64,000 nt of DNA from Parasponia andersonii (taxonomy: Eukaryota; Streptophyta; Magnoliopsida; Rosales; Cannabaceae): NCBI GenBank assembly GCA_002914805.1, contig JXTB01000142.1:577542-641541 (forward strand), written 5' to 3'. Below the pieces are notes generated by a model. That model was given only the letters and a program-made list of their open reading frames with translations. It did not search any database and was not told the origin of the DNA. Within the stretch, counting starts at the first letter, position 1. Every line of letters starts with the position of its first letter. A program made the position numbers and the translations under genes. Shown here in pieces: positions 32,485 through 45,013 of this stretch.

Positions 32485-35400
32485 CTGAAAATTCATGACA
32501 ATTTTTTTTTTAAAATACTTTTATTTTGTTAAGAAATTTATATTCATAACTAACTATTTACTTAATTTGATAATTTTGAAAATAAGTAAAATGCTTTTTG
32601 GTGGTTAAGCAATTTTTATTTAAATTTATAAACTTTCTATTAAGTTGATTGAAATAATGCGCAACTACAAAAGGTTCCTAGGTGAGGAAGGGGGTCACAT
32701 ACGGACCACTTAAGTCTCAAACTCTCTTTAGACAATTTAGATCTTTTTGACAGAACCCTTTGTGTCTTATATTTATTTAAATCAAAATATTTTCTCTTTT
32801 AGTTCTTTTGAAAAAATTTCATTTAAATTCTATTCAATCGAAATATATTTTAAAGTTCAATTAAATAAAATCATACATTGTGAAATAAAATGCTAAGTTA
32901 CAAATATATTTTCAAATAACATCAAGCTTACATAATTGAAATTATTTGTCTCATAATAAGAACATATGCAGAAGTAATTTTGATAGTGGTATTTCATTGC
33001 TCATGCCTCGCATTCATCCCCACTTTGATCCTAGTTAACTCATCAATCAAATCAGAAGTTTCTTTTCTTTAGTACCTATAGTATAGATACTCATAAAATG
33101 TGAACTTTCACTTATCAAGTACATTATAATTCTCACAAAATATTTTATTTCTCAACAAACAATCTTTTATAAAAGTTCGGTTATGCTATTTTATGAAGTT
33201 ATTACTTTATGCTTTATTATAAGATATTGGCTTTATTATAAAATATTGTATCATTATTTTATCTCATTCTTTATTACAAAGTCTTTTATCTTTCTTATAA
33301 GCTTTGGTGTATGTACCGAGTACGCACTACCGAATGGGGAATCGGGGGAGCGACCTAACTAAAAACTTCTACGGTCATAATCTTAACATACTTTTTCTTA
33401 GGAATCCTCGCTTAGGGGAAGTCGGTCTTATTTTCCCTCGAATATCTTCACCTAGTAGAAGTTGGTATAACACCTTTAAATTCTTTATTTTATGTACTCT
33501 TCTCTTAATATGAATGGGTATGCGTCAATAACAAATCCAAACTTATATTATACTATCATAGCATTTCCTTTGTTAAAGTATGCTAAAGTATTTTTACACG
33601 ATAATATTATAAAGTAAGCATATATCATTTTTATAGCACAAGAAATGTATCTTTATAAGCATACATTATACATAGGCCATACAATAATAAAATAAAGGCA
33701 AGTCAACACATGAAATAATTTCAAACTTATCATACTGCAAATATAAAACATTTTCAAACCATCTATACTATAAGAGAGATTGTACTTATCTCATAATATG
33801 ATTGTCCTATCTCTACTCGTTAATTACATATATCTAGATCAAAGTTTTGCCTTGACGTATGCATACTCTATTTGTTATAATAATTTAAAGTAGACTCATA
33901 CTTTTTTTAAAACTTCTAATTACCTAGTGGACTTAAGACAACTACGACTCAGTCTTGATCAAAAATAAAATTTCACATTTGAGAAACAATATCATGTTAT
34001 ATTCATTGACTAATTTATACTTTCAACTTAGATAGATAAGATTTAATTCTCCTTAACCTTTATCATGGTGATCTTTTTAATCTATCAATAATTTCGTTAT
34101 TGATTTGATTAATATCATCCTAAATTAGTTAAGTTTCCTTAGTTATATTTCTTTTCATCAATTACTTTGAATTATTCTTGATTAATTACTTTATTCTTAA
34201 TTAAGGGTCATAATATGATAAGTGAGTCAAATACACTAATGGCTACATAGATTTAAAATTTAAAATCATAATTGGGCTAAATATTATTAAGTATTGATCA
34301 CGCTTTTTTTTGGGCCCATAACTAAACTTAGGCTAAATATAATTAGAGACATACATAATTTATTTCCTATAATTGATTTCATGTCTTAAACTTAAGTAAA
34401 TCTTTTCTTATCCCAATTAGAGATCTAAACTTAAGTTTTTTATTTATTCTTATACCAAATTTCTAATCCAAAATTTCAAGTTTTATAATTTATATTTTTG
34501 CCTATAATCTTAAGATTTCTAACATTTATGCCCTCCAATGGTAAATATTGAGTTATAGCTTATCTTTTTATTAAAAATCCTTTCTTTATTTATTTTTACA
34601 TTTTAATATAGTCTTAAAACTGCGTAAACTAACTTTCTCACATATTCGACCCATGTTTTGTTAAAATTATACTTTTGACCTAAATACTCAAAGTTTTGGC
34701 ATTTTAGTCCATTCACTTTTTGAGCAAACATCTTTAACTTTTGGAAAATATTTTTAATGGGTAAAAATCTATTCTTAAAGATCTAAATCTAAATTATTAA
34801 GCTTGGTTCATTTTCATGTATATTGTATTTTAGGGTCTTACACTTGAAAATATTCCACGTTTGTGTTTAGTTATTTTGATTGTACTATTATTATTATTAT
34901 GAAGTATTCATATTTAGAGGCTTAAGAAATCAACAAAATAAGTCTAAACATAATATAAATTATATAACATCTAAAGTAGATCTAATAGGTAATAACCTAT
35001 TTATTCTTTTATAGAATCTATTTAAACACATAACAAGCAAGGTAATGGAATATTTACTTTTCAAGCTTGAATCTTCTTTCTTGGAGTGTTTGGAAACTTT
35101 TTCAAGTATCAATATTTTACTAGAAATTAAAATACTAAAAATTAAACTTCTTATAATTTTAGAGCTAAAAATCTTAATAAACTTAAATGTGTTTATGCAA
35201 CCTACCTTCTAAAATCTTTCCTTCTTTTTCCTTACGTCTCCACCACAAAACTAGGTACTCTCTTCTCTTAATTATAATTCTTAATTTCTAGAGTCGACGG
35301 ATATAATATTATAGCTCTTATGAATTTGGAAGAAAGTGAGATAGAAAGAGTTTTTCTTTTTTTTTGAGAAAGTATAATTGGAAAAATGAAGATAGTTTTG

Positions 35401-36375
35401 GCTAAGTAATTAGAAGGTGAAGTATAGATTTCCAATTGCTAAATGAAAAATCTATTATGCATAGGAGATATCTAATAATATGCACTTTCATATTTCATCT
35501 AATAATCCAAGCACTATTATTACTAATTTTGTCGATATATATTCTTTTCCTACTCCATTACCTTATTTTTTATTTTATTTTTCACTCATCCACTACTTTT
35601 GTCTCTAATATTTTCTTTTTTTTTTTCAATTATTTGGGATATAATACCACTAATTCCCAAGGAAAATCTCTAGATTATTCCTTTTTATACCTTTTGAATT
35701 ATTTTGGAGACAAAAACTACTAATTTGTTTTGTCTATGTCTTCTACTTTGAATTATGACCACTAATTTCTAAATAATATTTCCATTGTTATTTTCCCTTT
35801 CCTACCTTTTGAATTATTTTAGAGACAAAATCTATCAAATAGTTTTGTCTATATTTTCTTTTTTTAGAATTACCCACTAACTTTATCTCTTTCCTTTTCT
35901 ATTCCACCAATTTATAATTATTACCTCTCTAAGATAAAACTTTACTAGTCTTCATCTTTTTCTACAATTTATTTTCTACCCTTAGATTGATTTGTCTACT
36001 TAATACTTTATATACTTAAATCCTAGCCATTCAAATTATAGCATCGTACTATTTTGGTGCAATCATTAACTTTAGGTTATAAAATATAATAATTTTTAAT
36101 GTGATATAAATATGTCACATTCTTAATTAAGTTATATTGATATATATAATGTAATCTTTGTAGAATTAATTTATTATTAAAGAAAATTAATTTAGAATTT
36201 CTATGTTAAAACAAGGAATAACTATGGTTTTATCCCATAATAAAATTTAACATTAAAATAATACTACACACATAATTTCAAGTATTTGCGAACATAAACT
36301 TATTAAAATTAAACACTAAGTTTATTATAATAATTCTACTGAGGTTGCAAGTCTAGGAATTTCTAGGGGGTTACA
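32485..36375. mobile_element. Probable LTR-derived insertion(s), unresolved
   Basis: No coding sequence. At 34842 and 36375 the plus strand ends in ...GGGTCTTACA and ...GGGGGTTACA; read on the minus strand these are TGTAAGACCC and TGTAACCCCC, typical LTR beginnings. A GC-richer patch near 33304-33470 (ctaccgaatgggga) resembles a block of LTR family A. I could not find the matching other ends or target duplications, so the number of elements and their borders are unknown. Confidence 0.3.
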
Positions 36376-37351
36376 TACTATATTTGTCTTTATTTTGCTA
36401 CTATGGGAATGATATGTTCACGAGAAGGAGAATACAAATAGGAAGGTGAATCTTCACAAAATAATTCATGAGATGATGATAGTTATACATGGAAGGTTAA
36501 CCGAGGAGGAAAAGGCATTGTTAGCTAAACATGTATGGGTCATTTTTTAGATATCAAGCATATAGCATTGTCTGGACAGATTTTGTACAATGTGATAATG
36601 TGACAGGTTTACTATGAAGACTTAAGTAATGAAGGTGAAGCCTAACATATATGCATGTGGAACCTTGGTGACTTTTACAAAGTTACACATGGCGTTAATA
36701 TTTAGATTGAGGATTTATGGAGACTCCAATGTGCACACACTGATGCTTGAGGATTATATACGAGACAAGTACTTTAGTTCACATAAGGTAGTAAAGAGAG
36801 AAACCCTAGATATTATGTATAGTAGCATATAGTCTGAAAATAATGAAGATATTGTGAAACTTGCGCTTTATACTTTCTTGTACAAGCATTTATGTCGAAT
36901 GCAAAGTCGACTAATGTGCTTGACATGTGCTTCTGAATGGTGAACGACCTTGATGCCTTCAATGGTTACCCTTGGAGATCTTACTTGTGGACTAAGACAA
37001 TAGACTAAATAGAAAAATAAGCAATGTTTCGATCAATTACAATAATAAATGAAAAGTTTATGACCCACTATGAATATACTGGATTTCTAGCGGTAGTTCA
37101 GATTTTGGCGTGTAAGTATTTTCCTAATTTTGCTTAAAAGTATGTTATACGAGATAATGAGGAAAATTTTTCCCGAATATTGAATTAGAGTATAGATAAG
37201 GAGAAAGATAAGAAGGCAACTTGCAAGGAAATGGAGAACGAAGTTTTTATGAACCCTAATGTAAGAATAATTATTTTTATTTATTAGTAATAGTAATTGA
37301 TTTTGAATCAATATTATTACATTTATTGCATATTGTCTATTATTAACCAAT

Positions 37352-37435
37352 GGTCAAGGCGATTTTGACCATAAGTCAAGGTAATATTGACCTGTGTCAA
37401 GAACATTTTGACCTAGAGTCAAGATTGCCTTGACC
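37352..37435. repeat. TTGACC/GGTCAA minisatellite, cluster 1 (intron)
   Basis: TTGACC at 37365, 37387, 37408 and 37430 (spacing 21-22 bp) alternating with GTCAAG on the same strand. It lies inside the predicted intron 37261-37541 of the Ulp1-like gene. Confidence 0.85.
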
Positions 37436-38540
37436 ACATGGCCAAAAACTTCTTGCGGTGTGATGAAGAATACATAGACTTGGTGTTAAGCTTTTTTTTT
37501 TATTTTTATTTTGCATTGATGTAGTTATTTCGATTTATTTTAGTGTATAATTAATGAAATTATTCCAACCGAAGATGAATTAAATGACCTCTGTCAAAAA
37601 GGTCTTATTGCTAAAAAGAGTGTTGTGAAATGGAAGTTAGTTGAAGAGGAAGTTCTGAAAGACGACGATGTTATAAAGGTCATGAACGTACCTCATCTGA
37701 AATGTTAGAAGGTCACCTTGGGTGTTTTTATTACAAAACACGGGTTTCGTCAAATTGTGCTAACAGAGCTATAACAAATTAGAGAATAACTCGTAGATGT
37801 TCAAGCAGATGGTTTCGATATAAGGCAAATGTTGTGTTCTGTAATGGATATAGTGCATTCCATTGGTCAACATGAAGAAGATAATCCTAATATGTATAAG
37901 TTTAGAGCATGAAATATTTTACAGATGGAAGACAATGTAGAAAACCAAAGCCAAAGTGGTTCATAACAGACCCTTGATACAGAGGAACCAAAAGAAGTTG
38001 AGAAATAGTTTTTTTTTTTAAAGTAGTACTTGACCTAATTTAATATTTATTTTATCTAATTATGTTTGAATTATAGACAAGTAGAGGAAATACATCAATG
38101 AGGGGCTGAAGAGAAAAATGAGGAGAAAAAGGGAGATAAAGAGACTGAGGAGGGAGGACAAGCTGATATAGAGTTGAAAAAAGATGATAATAAAGATGAT
38201 GTTTAAAGTGGATGGGGCCACTGAGGCAGAGAAAATAAATAAATAAATAGAGAATAAGTATAAGGAGAAAGAAAAACTGGATAAATACAAGTAAATTGAG
38301 GGGAAAAATGGCACAACAATAGCTGAGGATCCAACAAACTACATAGATGTCAACACCAATATCACGAGCTCCATGATTCAAGAGTTTGAGGAGTAAATCT
38401 TGGAAGAGATGAGAGAGGATAATACCCCATTTTTTCATACTTAATTCATAAGAAAATAGTTTCTGAATCAGTAAAAGACTTTATTGAGAAAAGCATCCAA
38501 GCTATTATTTATCTTGGAGATTATAAAGAGGTATTATACA

Positions 38541-38725
38541 TAGGTCAAGTTTCACCTGATCATTGGTCAAGCACTTCTTCACTCCAAGTCAAGCACTACT
38601 TTGCCCAAGGTTAAGTGAAACTTGACCAAAGTTTATTCTGATCACCCCTCTCTGCAGTAACCTAGGGTTAAGATGTGTTTGACTGTAGGTCAGGTGCTAC
38701 TAGACCTATAATTATGTACTTCTTG
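38541..38725. repeat. TTGACC/GGTCAA minisatellite, cluster 2 (intron)
   Basis: Units such as ggtcaagtttcacctgatca, ggtcaagcacttcttcactc and gtgaaacttgaccaaag, continuing degenerate to 'cttcttgacc' at 38720. Lies within the predicted intron ending at 38799. Confidence 0.8.
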
Positions 38726-39296
38726 ACCTTACATAATTTATATATTTTAAGGTAAATCATTCATTTATTTTGTGTCTTACATGTTTGACTCATTGCAGGG
38801 AAGTGAACAAAGGGATGCTGAAAAAAATGACTTTGTGATATAGGAGCTTATGGGCCAAAATGTAGATAGAGGACAAAATAACTACAATTAAAATACCTAA
38901 ACAGGTTGTTAAGCTAGTTGACAAGTTCACCCTTACCGAGAAGAAGAAGATATTACAGAAGAGTGTGGAAAAAAAGCCTAAGGCAACAATTGTAGAACCA
39001 ATAAATAGAGAACTTGCCCTTTCTTTGTGGACCCTTATGCTGAAATTCGAAACATTCATTCCACAAGGCCTCGTGAAATAGCATGCCATGGTGTAAGTTA
39101 TCTTTTGTATTATATTCGATTAAGTTTTTATTTTCTTCTTATTATATTGAATTTTATGGGTTGCCTTTTTTTTTTTCAGAACCACTCAGCAGAAGTACAA
39201 CAAGTCCCACAATACGTTGAAGTACACAATGGATCTGGGAACCTTGCCTTGTAGAGTCGAATCAGTGGCTTTCTTGTGAGGTAATTACTTGTATAA

Positions 39297-39402
39297 GTTC
39301 TTGACCCAGGGTCGATGTATTTGGCCTTAGTCATAAAGTCCTTGACCTAGGGTCAAGATATATTTGATTTGGGACATGAACTTCTTGACCCTGTGACTTG
39401 GT
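39297..39402. repeat. TTGACC/GGTCAA minisatellite, cluster 3 (intron)
   Basis: Repeats of ttcttgacc(c/t)agggtc, including cttgacctagggtcaagata, in the predicted intron after the exon ending near 39280. Confidence 0.85.
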
Positions 39403-39984
39403 TCTTTATATTATGCATTCATATTGTGGATGTTTCAAATTTGACAACAAATTGATTATTTATTCTACTACTTGCATATAAAAAGTTAATTTTATGCTGA
39501 TGATATCATCCCAAAATATACGAATGCTAGTTCCAATTTTAGCAAGTACCTTCGATCAGCTTGGGATGATTGCAAAAAGTTAGGTGGAGTCATTGATTAG
39601 AAAAAACATGACATACTACATATATATTTGCTAGGTGATTGGCTACTATGTGGTAAACTTTAGTCTCAAATGGAGTTTGTCCATATCTCTATATACACTG
39701 AGATTTTAGACCACTAGATCTTGCTTGTGGTTGACATTTTTACGAGGTTCATTATAGTTTATGATTTATTAAAAGAAAGGTCCTCTCATGATGATTTGGT
39801 TGAGAAGAAATGTTTTATGGTGACAAAATATTTGCCTCGTCTTCTTTATAGTGTTGGAGTATTTGATACTTTTCTTGACGTTGCAAAAGGGACAGAGCCA
39901 CTTTCAGTCCGCCTTTGTAAGAATAATCCATAAAAAGTAGTGGATTAGTAAATGATGACATTAAATTAGACTTTTTAAATTTTA

Positions 39985-40113
39985 AGTTAGGAAGTTCTTG
40001 ATTCGAGTAAAGGATTACTTGACTCAAAGTCAAGGATTACTTAACCTAAAGTCAAGGATCCTTTGAAATCACTGGAACAAGGGTTAAGTCTTACTTGACC
40101 CTTACTTGATGTT
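39985..40113. repeat. TTGACC/GGTCAA minisatellite, cluster 4 (intron)
   Basis: Units gtcaaggattacttgactcaaa and gtcaaggattacttaaccta, ending in two CTTGACCC-type copies. It occupies the intron immediately before the exon with the mutated catalytic cysteine (acceptor at 40149). Confidence 0.85.
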
Positions 40114-40649
40114 ATTGCTTTATTAACTTAATATTCTATTATTATTCAGTGTAGATTATGGTATATTTGTTATTAAATATACTGAGTTCTTGATATTTAA
40201 TAAATCAATTTTCAATATCACTGCTGAGAGGATAGAATACTTCTGCCACAAACTTACGCACTAGTTATATTATCATACATTTTAGAAATATGAGAACTGT
40301 GCAAAAACTGATAAAGAAAAGTGATCCAATTTAGGGAACGAAAGACAATATTTTATTTTGATTGTGATTTAGATAATTAGTTCATTTTTTTCTTGTCATT
40401 TTCATGGTATATTTGTTATCAAGTATGGTTGTTGAGCAATATTTTATCTAATCAATCAAGATTATGCTAAAATTGACCAAGAGGGTTGACCTAATTTAAA
40501 GAAGAAAATATAATGATTATTTCACATATATTTTTTTGAATTTTTTTTCCTGTTGTTTTGTGTAAATGTTGAACAATATCTATTTTTTACTTTTATTTTA
40601 TTATAATAGTATAATTATCATTTTTCTTGGACCTATATTTTTTTACTCC

Positions 40650-40830
40650 AAGTGAAGAACAACTTGATCTCAGGCCAAGTGAAGAATAACTTGATCTCAG
40701 GTCAGGCATAACTTGGTCATAGGTCAAGAATAACTTGATCCATGGTCAAGAACAAGCTGACCGTAGGTTAAGAATTACTTAAGACCCAGGTCAGGTCAAG
40801 CACAACTTGACTCCACATCAATAAGCTTTT
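40650..40830. repeat. TTGACC/GGTCAA minisatellite, cluster 5 (longest)
   Basis: About eight units of the type gtgaagaacaacttgatctcag, ggtcaagaataacttgatcc and ggtcaagcacaacttgactc, spaced about 22 bp, lying between the Ulp1-like gene and the LOG pseudogene. Confidence 0.9.
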
Positions 40831-40925
40831 GACCTAATCTAAATAATATTGATACTAAAAGAGAATATGAAATTTGAAAAAGTTCATACATAATGATGTA
40901 AGTAAAACTATAAGACAAGAAAGTT

Positions 40926-41549
40926 TTACAGACTAAGAGACAAATCTAATCTGCTCTTTTTTTGATGTTCCTTGATTGAGCAGCCTATTTGAGTTATAAC
41001 TGGATCAATTTTTAAGACATATATTTGCAGTTCATCGATCAATTACTCAGGAGTTATAGTAAAGATAAAGATCTATCTTGCAAATTCAGACATAAACTTC
41101 TATTTCATAGCATAATCTATAAAAGATAACAAATAATTAATATTTAATAGGCATATGGATTTTTAGTAAATTTTAAGCTTGGCCCAAGAGGCAATTTGAA
41201 AATTTTCTTTCAATTTTCCAAGACCCCTTGTAAAGCAACAAAGGCATCAGAATTATCAAGCATCTTTTATATTAGTTCATACATCGTTGACACCTTCAAT
41301 TCTTCTTCAGTTGATCTCTCAGTGCTGTTTCCTTTAGTCAAAGCTTCTGGGGTGATAATCAAAACTTGACTTCCTCCTAAGAATGCAATTGTTGACACAT
41401 ATCCAATTAAACCAAGGCTACCTCCCCCTTATGCTAGATACATTTTTCTTACAGTTAATATCCTACCAAGGTTATTTGTTGATTTAATAAACTCTTTATC
41501 TTTCTCTGGGTTAGATCCACGAAAGGCAAATATTTTTGATTTTGTGACC
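40926..41549 (-). pseudogene. LOG-like phosphoribohydrolase pseudogene, intronless
   Basis: Minus-strand translation follows the plant LOG family (cytokinin riboside 5'-monophosphate phosphoribohydrolase) almost from end to end: 'RGSNPEKDKEFIKSTNNLGR', 'GGGSLGLIGYVSTIAFLGGS', 'VLIITPEALTKGN', 'KVSTMYE', 'SDAFVALQG', then 'FMSEFAR', 'LIDELQIYVLKIDPVITQIG' and 'KKSRLDLSLSL' with a stop at 40926-40928. The GGG-x-x-GL nucleotide-binding start is kept; the second motif (normally PGG-x-G-T-x-x-E) is destroyed, reading Q-G-V-L-E-N-stop. In-frame stops also occur before GGGS (41432), after 'MYELI' and twice near 41080, and the N-terminal residues are frameshifted. No intron interrupts the match although LOG genes in plants normally have several. 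It lies between the Ulp1-like and mudrA-like genes. Confidence 0.85.
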
Positions 41550-41811
41550 TGATGATCAGGCCGTTATGATACTCTCTTTATAAAGAAGTGACGTACGAGT
41601 TGAATAAAAATATATAACAACATTGTATTTATAGACACAGGAAAAATTACTTATAAATTTACTTAGGGAGGAGTAGGTTGGCTATTATTAGAAAGGTTTG
41701 GAAAATAATAATAACATAACAAAGTGTCTTTTAAAAATTTGTATGCGCTTAAAGGAGTAGGTTAGCTTTTGTTTGAAAAGTTTACACACATTTTTTAATG
41801 TGTATTGCCTC

Positions 41812-41868
41812 AAGTCAAGAACATCTTGACCTTAGATTAAGTGAGTCTTGACCGCAAGTCAAAAACTT
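41812..41868. repeat. TTGACC/GGTCAA minisatellite, cluster 6
   Basis: ctcaagtcaagaacatcttgacc followed by gagtcttgaccgcaagtcaa, two to three units between the LOG and mudrA pseudogenes. Confidence 0.8.
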
Positions 41869-41869
41869 A

Positions 41870-42640
41870 TTAATTTTTTTTGAAGGAATATAAATTAATT
41901 ATAAGATAGTAATATGAAGACTTTTAGTTTTATTACATCTATTAATATTATTATTAATAAAAATCCTTTATTAATTAGCCACATATTTTTGGTTTTATTC
42001 AAGATTAGATTACTTTAGCCAACAAAGAAAAAAAATATTAGATTACTTTTTCTTTATTTATTTATTTATTAAAAAAAGAGGGAAACTTGGAAAGGTAGCA
42101 TTATTCTTTTTGACTTTATTTAAGATTAGATTACTTTCAAGAGGTAGGTTAATTATTTCTCCTTCAATTATAGCTATGACATATACTATTTTTCAAATAA
42201 ATAATACATGCTTAGAAAGAAGGTAAAGAGAGATGGGCAAATAATTAATTAAAATACCATTATTTTTATTTTTCCTTGTAATGAGGGGACCATTGTGTTT
42301 TTCTTTTGGTACCAATACTTTTGTGGCTTGTGTATTTCTTTGTCTATTTTCTAGTAAAGTACTTTTGCATGAAAAAAAGTGGATTCACATATAAATTAAT
42401 TAAAAGAGGCAAGCAAGTTATAAATAGATTTAATTAATTAAAAGAGGCAAGTGGGTCATAAGTAGGCATGTGAGTTCACATTTTTCATTTGGAGTCCCAA
42501 GTTGCCTTATAGCACTTGCATGCTAGGGCTCAAAACCTTCCTGAATTAATTCGTAGTAGCTTGAATTTTGAAAAAAAAAACAAAAAAATAAAGTAATGTA
42601 GACATATGAGCAAGTAGCTATAAAATATATATAATATTAT
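41870..42640. other. Gene-free spacer within the Mutator-like region
   Basis: AT-rich, with a twice-occurring phrase 'agattagattacttt' (42002, 42030 and 42120 area). No coding sequence recognised. Confidence 0.45.
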
Positions 42641-42649
42641 ATATTATAT

Positions 42650-44838
42650 AAGCAAATAGTGTAAGTGATTCAGCGCGACTGTATGATAAATACTTAATAT
42701 TTTTTCTCTTATCTTCTTCTTATGGAACGATTTTTAGATTCATTAACTATGCTACAAAGGGGAATCGTACTACTACAAGTCTACTTCACAAAATCTTCAC
42801 CAGTTGATAAACTCCTATTCTTCGTTGACCTGTCAAGTATTTTGGTCATCAATGGTGGTTTGATTACGCAGTTTTTAACATTATCGAGGAATGCTAAACT
42901 AGGAATGTATGTAGATGTCTTCATTGTTTTCCCACTTTATTAAGGTATGTGCAGATACTGATGTCTTCATTATCAAGCAAATTCATATAGATTAACCACT
43001 CCTCATACGTGTATGCCTCGACCGCTTTGACAAACTTTCAATGCATATCTTTATAAGCACCAGAAAAAATATTTTTCACATTAGTAACAAATGTACAATG
43101 CAATAATCATGATTAGTATTCAGATATATTTCCTTGACTACGTTAATTATGCTCTCATTTTTATCTGAGATTATTACTAATTCAAGTCTATCTCCTATTA
43201 CTCCCTTTAATTTGGTGAAAAAATATTTCTAAGAATCAATGCACTCATAGTCAATAATTGCAAATATAATTAGGAATATTTGTTTATTAGCATCCATTGT
43301 ACACGTTGTCAATAATTTCCCATGGAAATTTGCCCTCAAGCATGTTCTGTCAACGACTACCACTGGTTGACAAGCTTGTTATCCCTGGATAAAAGCTACT
43401 AAAGATATGAAGAAATACCTAAATATGTCATCCTTATCAGTTTCAAGAACCACAACAAATCCAGGGTTAAGCACTCTAACATATAAGCAAAATGGGGTAA
43501 AAATCGATGCGCATCTTTATCAGTACTATTCAAAGAAATCAAAGCCTTTTCCCTCGACCTCTAAGCCTTTTTGTAACTCATGTGTACACTATGCTCCTGC
43601 TGCATTTTATCCTTAATATCATTAGGCCTGCAAGTCATTTTAGTAGGGCCAATAAATTGATCCTTCATTATTTCCCTAACTACATATGTAGATGCTTGAT
43701 GGTGATAAATTTGCATAGGATTAATAGCACATGTGTGCTCAACATTATACCTATATTCTATTAGAAGAAAATTGATTATAAGTAATGAAAGACAAACTTA
43801 ATTGACATACACTTCTTGGTACTAATAATAAAAGACATTCTATCGAAAGGACAAGAACGTCTTGACCATAGGTCAAGTATTTTTTGATCTTAAGTCAAGA
43901 AGTTTTTGATCACACATCAAAAGCCTATTGGCCATAAGTCATGCACTTCATGACCATAAGTTAAGAAATCTTTGACTTTAGAGTTAAAAATAACTAAGCC
44001 CATAATTGATTTCATACCTTTTAATTTAGAATAAATTAATGTTTTTGATCTTTGTTGTATGAATAGTTCACTTGCAATTGTTATCCATACACACAATATG
44101 TAAAGTTTTTTTTGTTCGAAGTCCTGGCCTTATATTCAAAGTGATTGCTTATTACAAACTTGGATAGATGCCTCTGCAATGATTTTTTACTCATATACAT
44201 TCCATCGACTCTTAACACAGTAGCTTAAACTTCGGTAAGCACATCTAGTTCATTCACCGAAAGGGGAACCACTAAATTCATAGCAAAATTAGTTGCACCA
44301 TGAAAAGCACCCCCTCGGTTACTTGAGTCAACTCGTTAGTTACTCCTAACATCGTGGCTTACTACATCCTTAACTTTAGTATTTGCTTCTTTGTTTGTTG
44401 CATATATGTCAAACTGAGAGGGTTTTCTAAACCATCACCTTCACACTCAGTAGCAAAAAACACTGATTGGTTCTCATGTCCTCCCATCTCAAATAGCCCA
44501 CAACTTACCATCTCATGAAAGTAGAGAGCTGAATCTAGAAGAAAAAAACGAATCTGATGAGGATGGACTATGTAGTAATTGGCTGGCACTGATGTACCTT
44601 CATCTAACATGATCATGGGTTACCCAATTATATCAACACAAAGAGGAAACTTTATTTTGTCTTCATTATTCTTTAGTTCAAAGTAGACTTTGACAGAACG
44701 ACCATTCATAATCTTTATAGACAAGGTTCCCAATTCAAATATATACTTAATTTGTAATGTATGACTTTCGGGTTTCAACTTAAGTTCTTCATATAATATT
44801 TCCAATAAACGAACGTATAATGAGCTAATAGAAACCAA
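42650..44838 (-). pseudogene. mudrA-like MULE transposase (broken)
   Basis: The N-terminal MuDR-type domain is at 44620-44838 ('LLEILYEELKLKPESHTLQI', 'GRSVKVYFELKNNED'). The zinc/WRKY-GCM1-like segment is at about 44000-44260 ('KSLQRHLSKFVISNHFEYKA', 'RTSNKK'). The DDE transposase core is at about 43000-43400: 'QPVVVVDRTCLRANFHGKLL', 'TMDANKQIFLIIFAIIDYEC' and 'LELVIISDKNESIINVVKEI', followed by 'DYCIVHL'; both aspartates (VVVD, IISD) are present. The tryptophan expected in 'D-S-x-x-W-x-x-F-F' is TAG. Further sequence to about 42650 matches the post-core helical part with many stops. A minisatellite cluster (43848-43980) separates the second and third segments and probably lies in an intron. 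Confidence 0.8.
43848..43980. repeat. TTGACC/GGTCAA minisatellite, cluster 7
   Basis: gacaagaacgtcttgaccatag, gtcaagtattttttgatctt, gtcaagaagtttttgatcac and further worn units, six or so in all, between coding segments of the mudrA-like pseudogene. Confidence 0.85.
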
Positions 44839-45013
44839 AATAACTACGCTTTCACAATTACTATAAATGTTATTTTCATCCTAATGACCATTATACTTCA
44901 CAAAAACTATAGTATTTGTCATTTTTATGCAAAAAGTAAATTGCGAAAATTAGTCAGTTAATATTACAACTATCCCATGAGTGACTATATGATAATAAAG
45001 AGCTACTGGTCCA

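Larger units (their letters stand above)
36416..40330 (+). pseudogene. DUF1985/Ulp1-like cysteine protease gene (broken)
   Basis: The N-terminal part shows 'HEMMIVIHGRLTEEEKAL', then the DUF1985 signatures 'VNDLDAFNGYPW' followed by 'SYLWTKTI', and 'YEYTGFLAVVQILACKYF' (36900-37130). Predicted introns: 37261-37541, about 38530-38799, 39092-39179, about 39281-39487 and 39933-40149, mostly with GT/AG ends. A Glu/Lys-rich linker lies around 38090-38300. The C-terminal Ulp1/C48 protease part has 'SKYLRSAWDDCKKLGG', 'ILLVVDIFTRFIIVYDLLKE' and, in the last exon, 'DYGIFVIKYTEFL', where active members have the catalytic D-C-G; the cysteine is now tyrosine. The H-W dipeptide before 'ILLVVDI' reads H-stop. 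Many further stops and frameshifts. Intact relatives would be SUMO/ubiquitin-like proteases in the nucleus. Confidence 0.8.

Noticed and set aside
33304-33513. 69-codon plus-strand frame in a GC-richer patch
   Set aside because: The patch resembles LTR sequence and the frame has no domain.
38052-38438. 128-codon minus-strand hydrophobic frame that looks like a membrane protein
   Set aside because: It is the complement of the Glu/Lys-rich linker of the Ulp1-like gene; Lys and Glu codons read in reverse give Phe/Leu/Ser.
42722-42943. 73-codon plus-strand frame
   Set aside because: Opposite the C-terminal part of the mudrA-like pseudogene and without domain.
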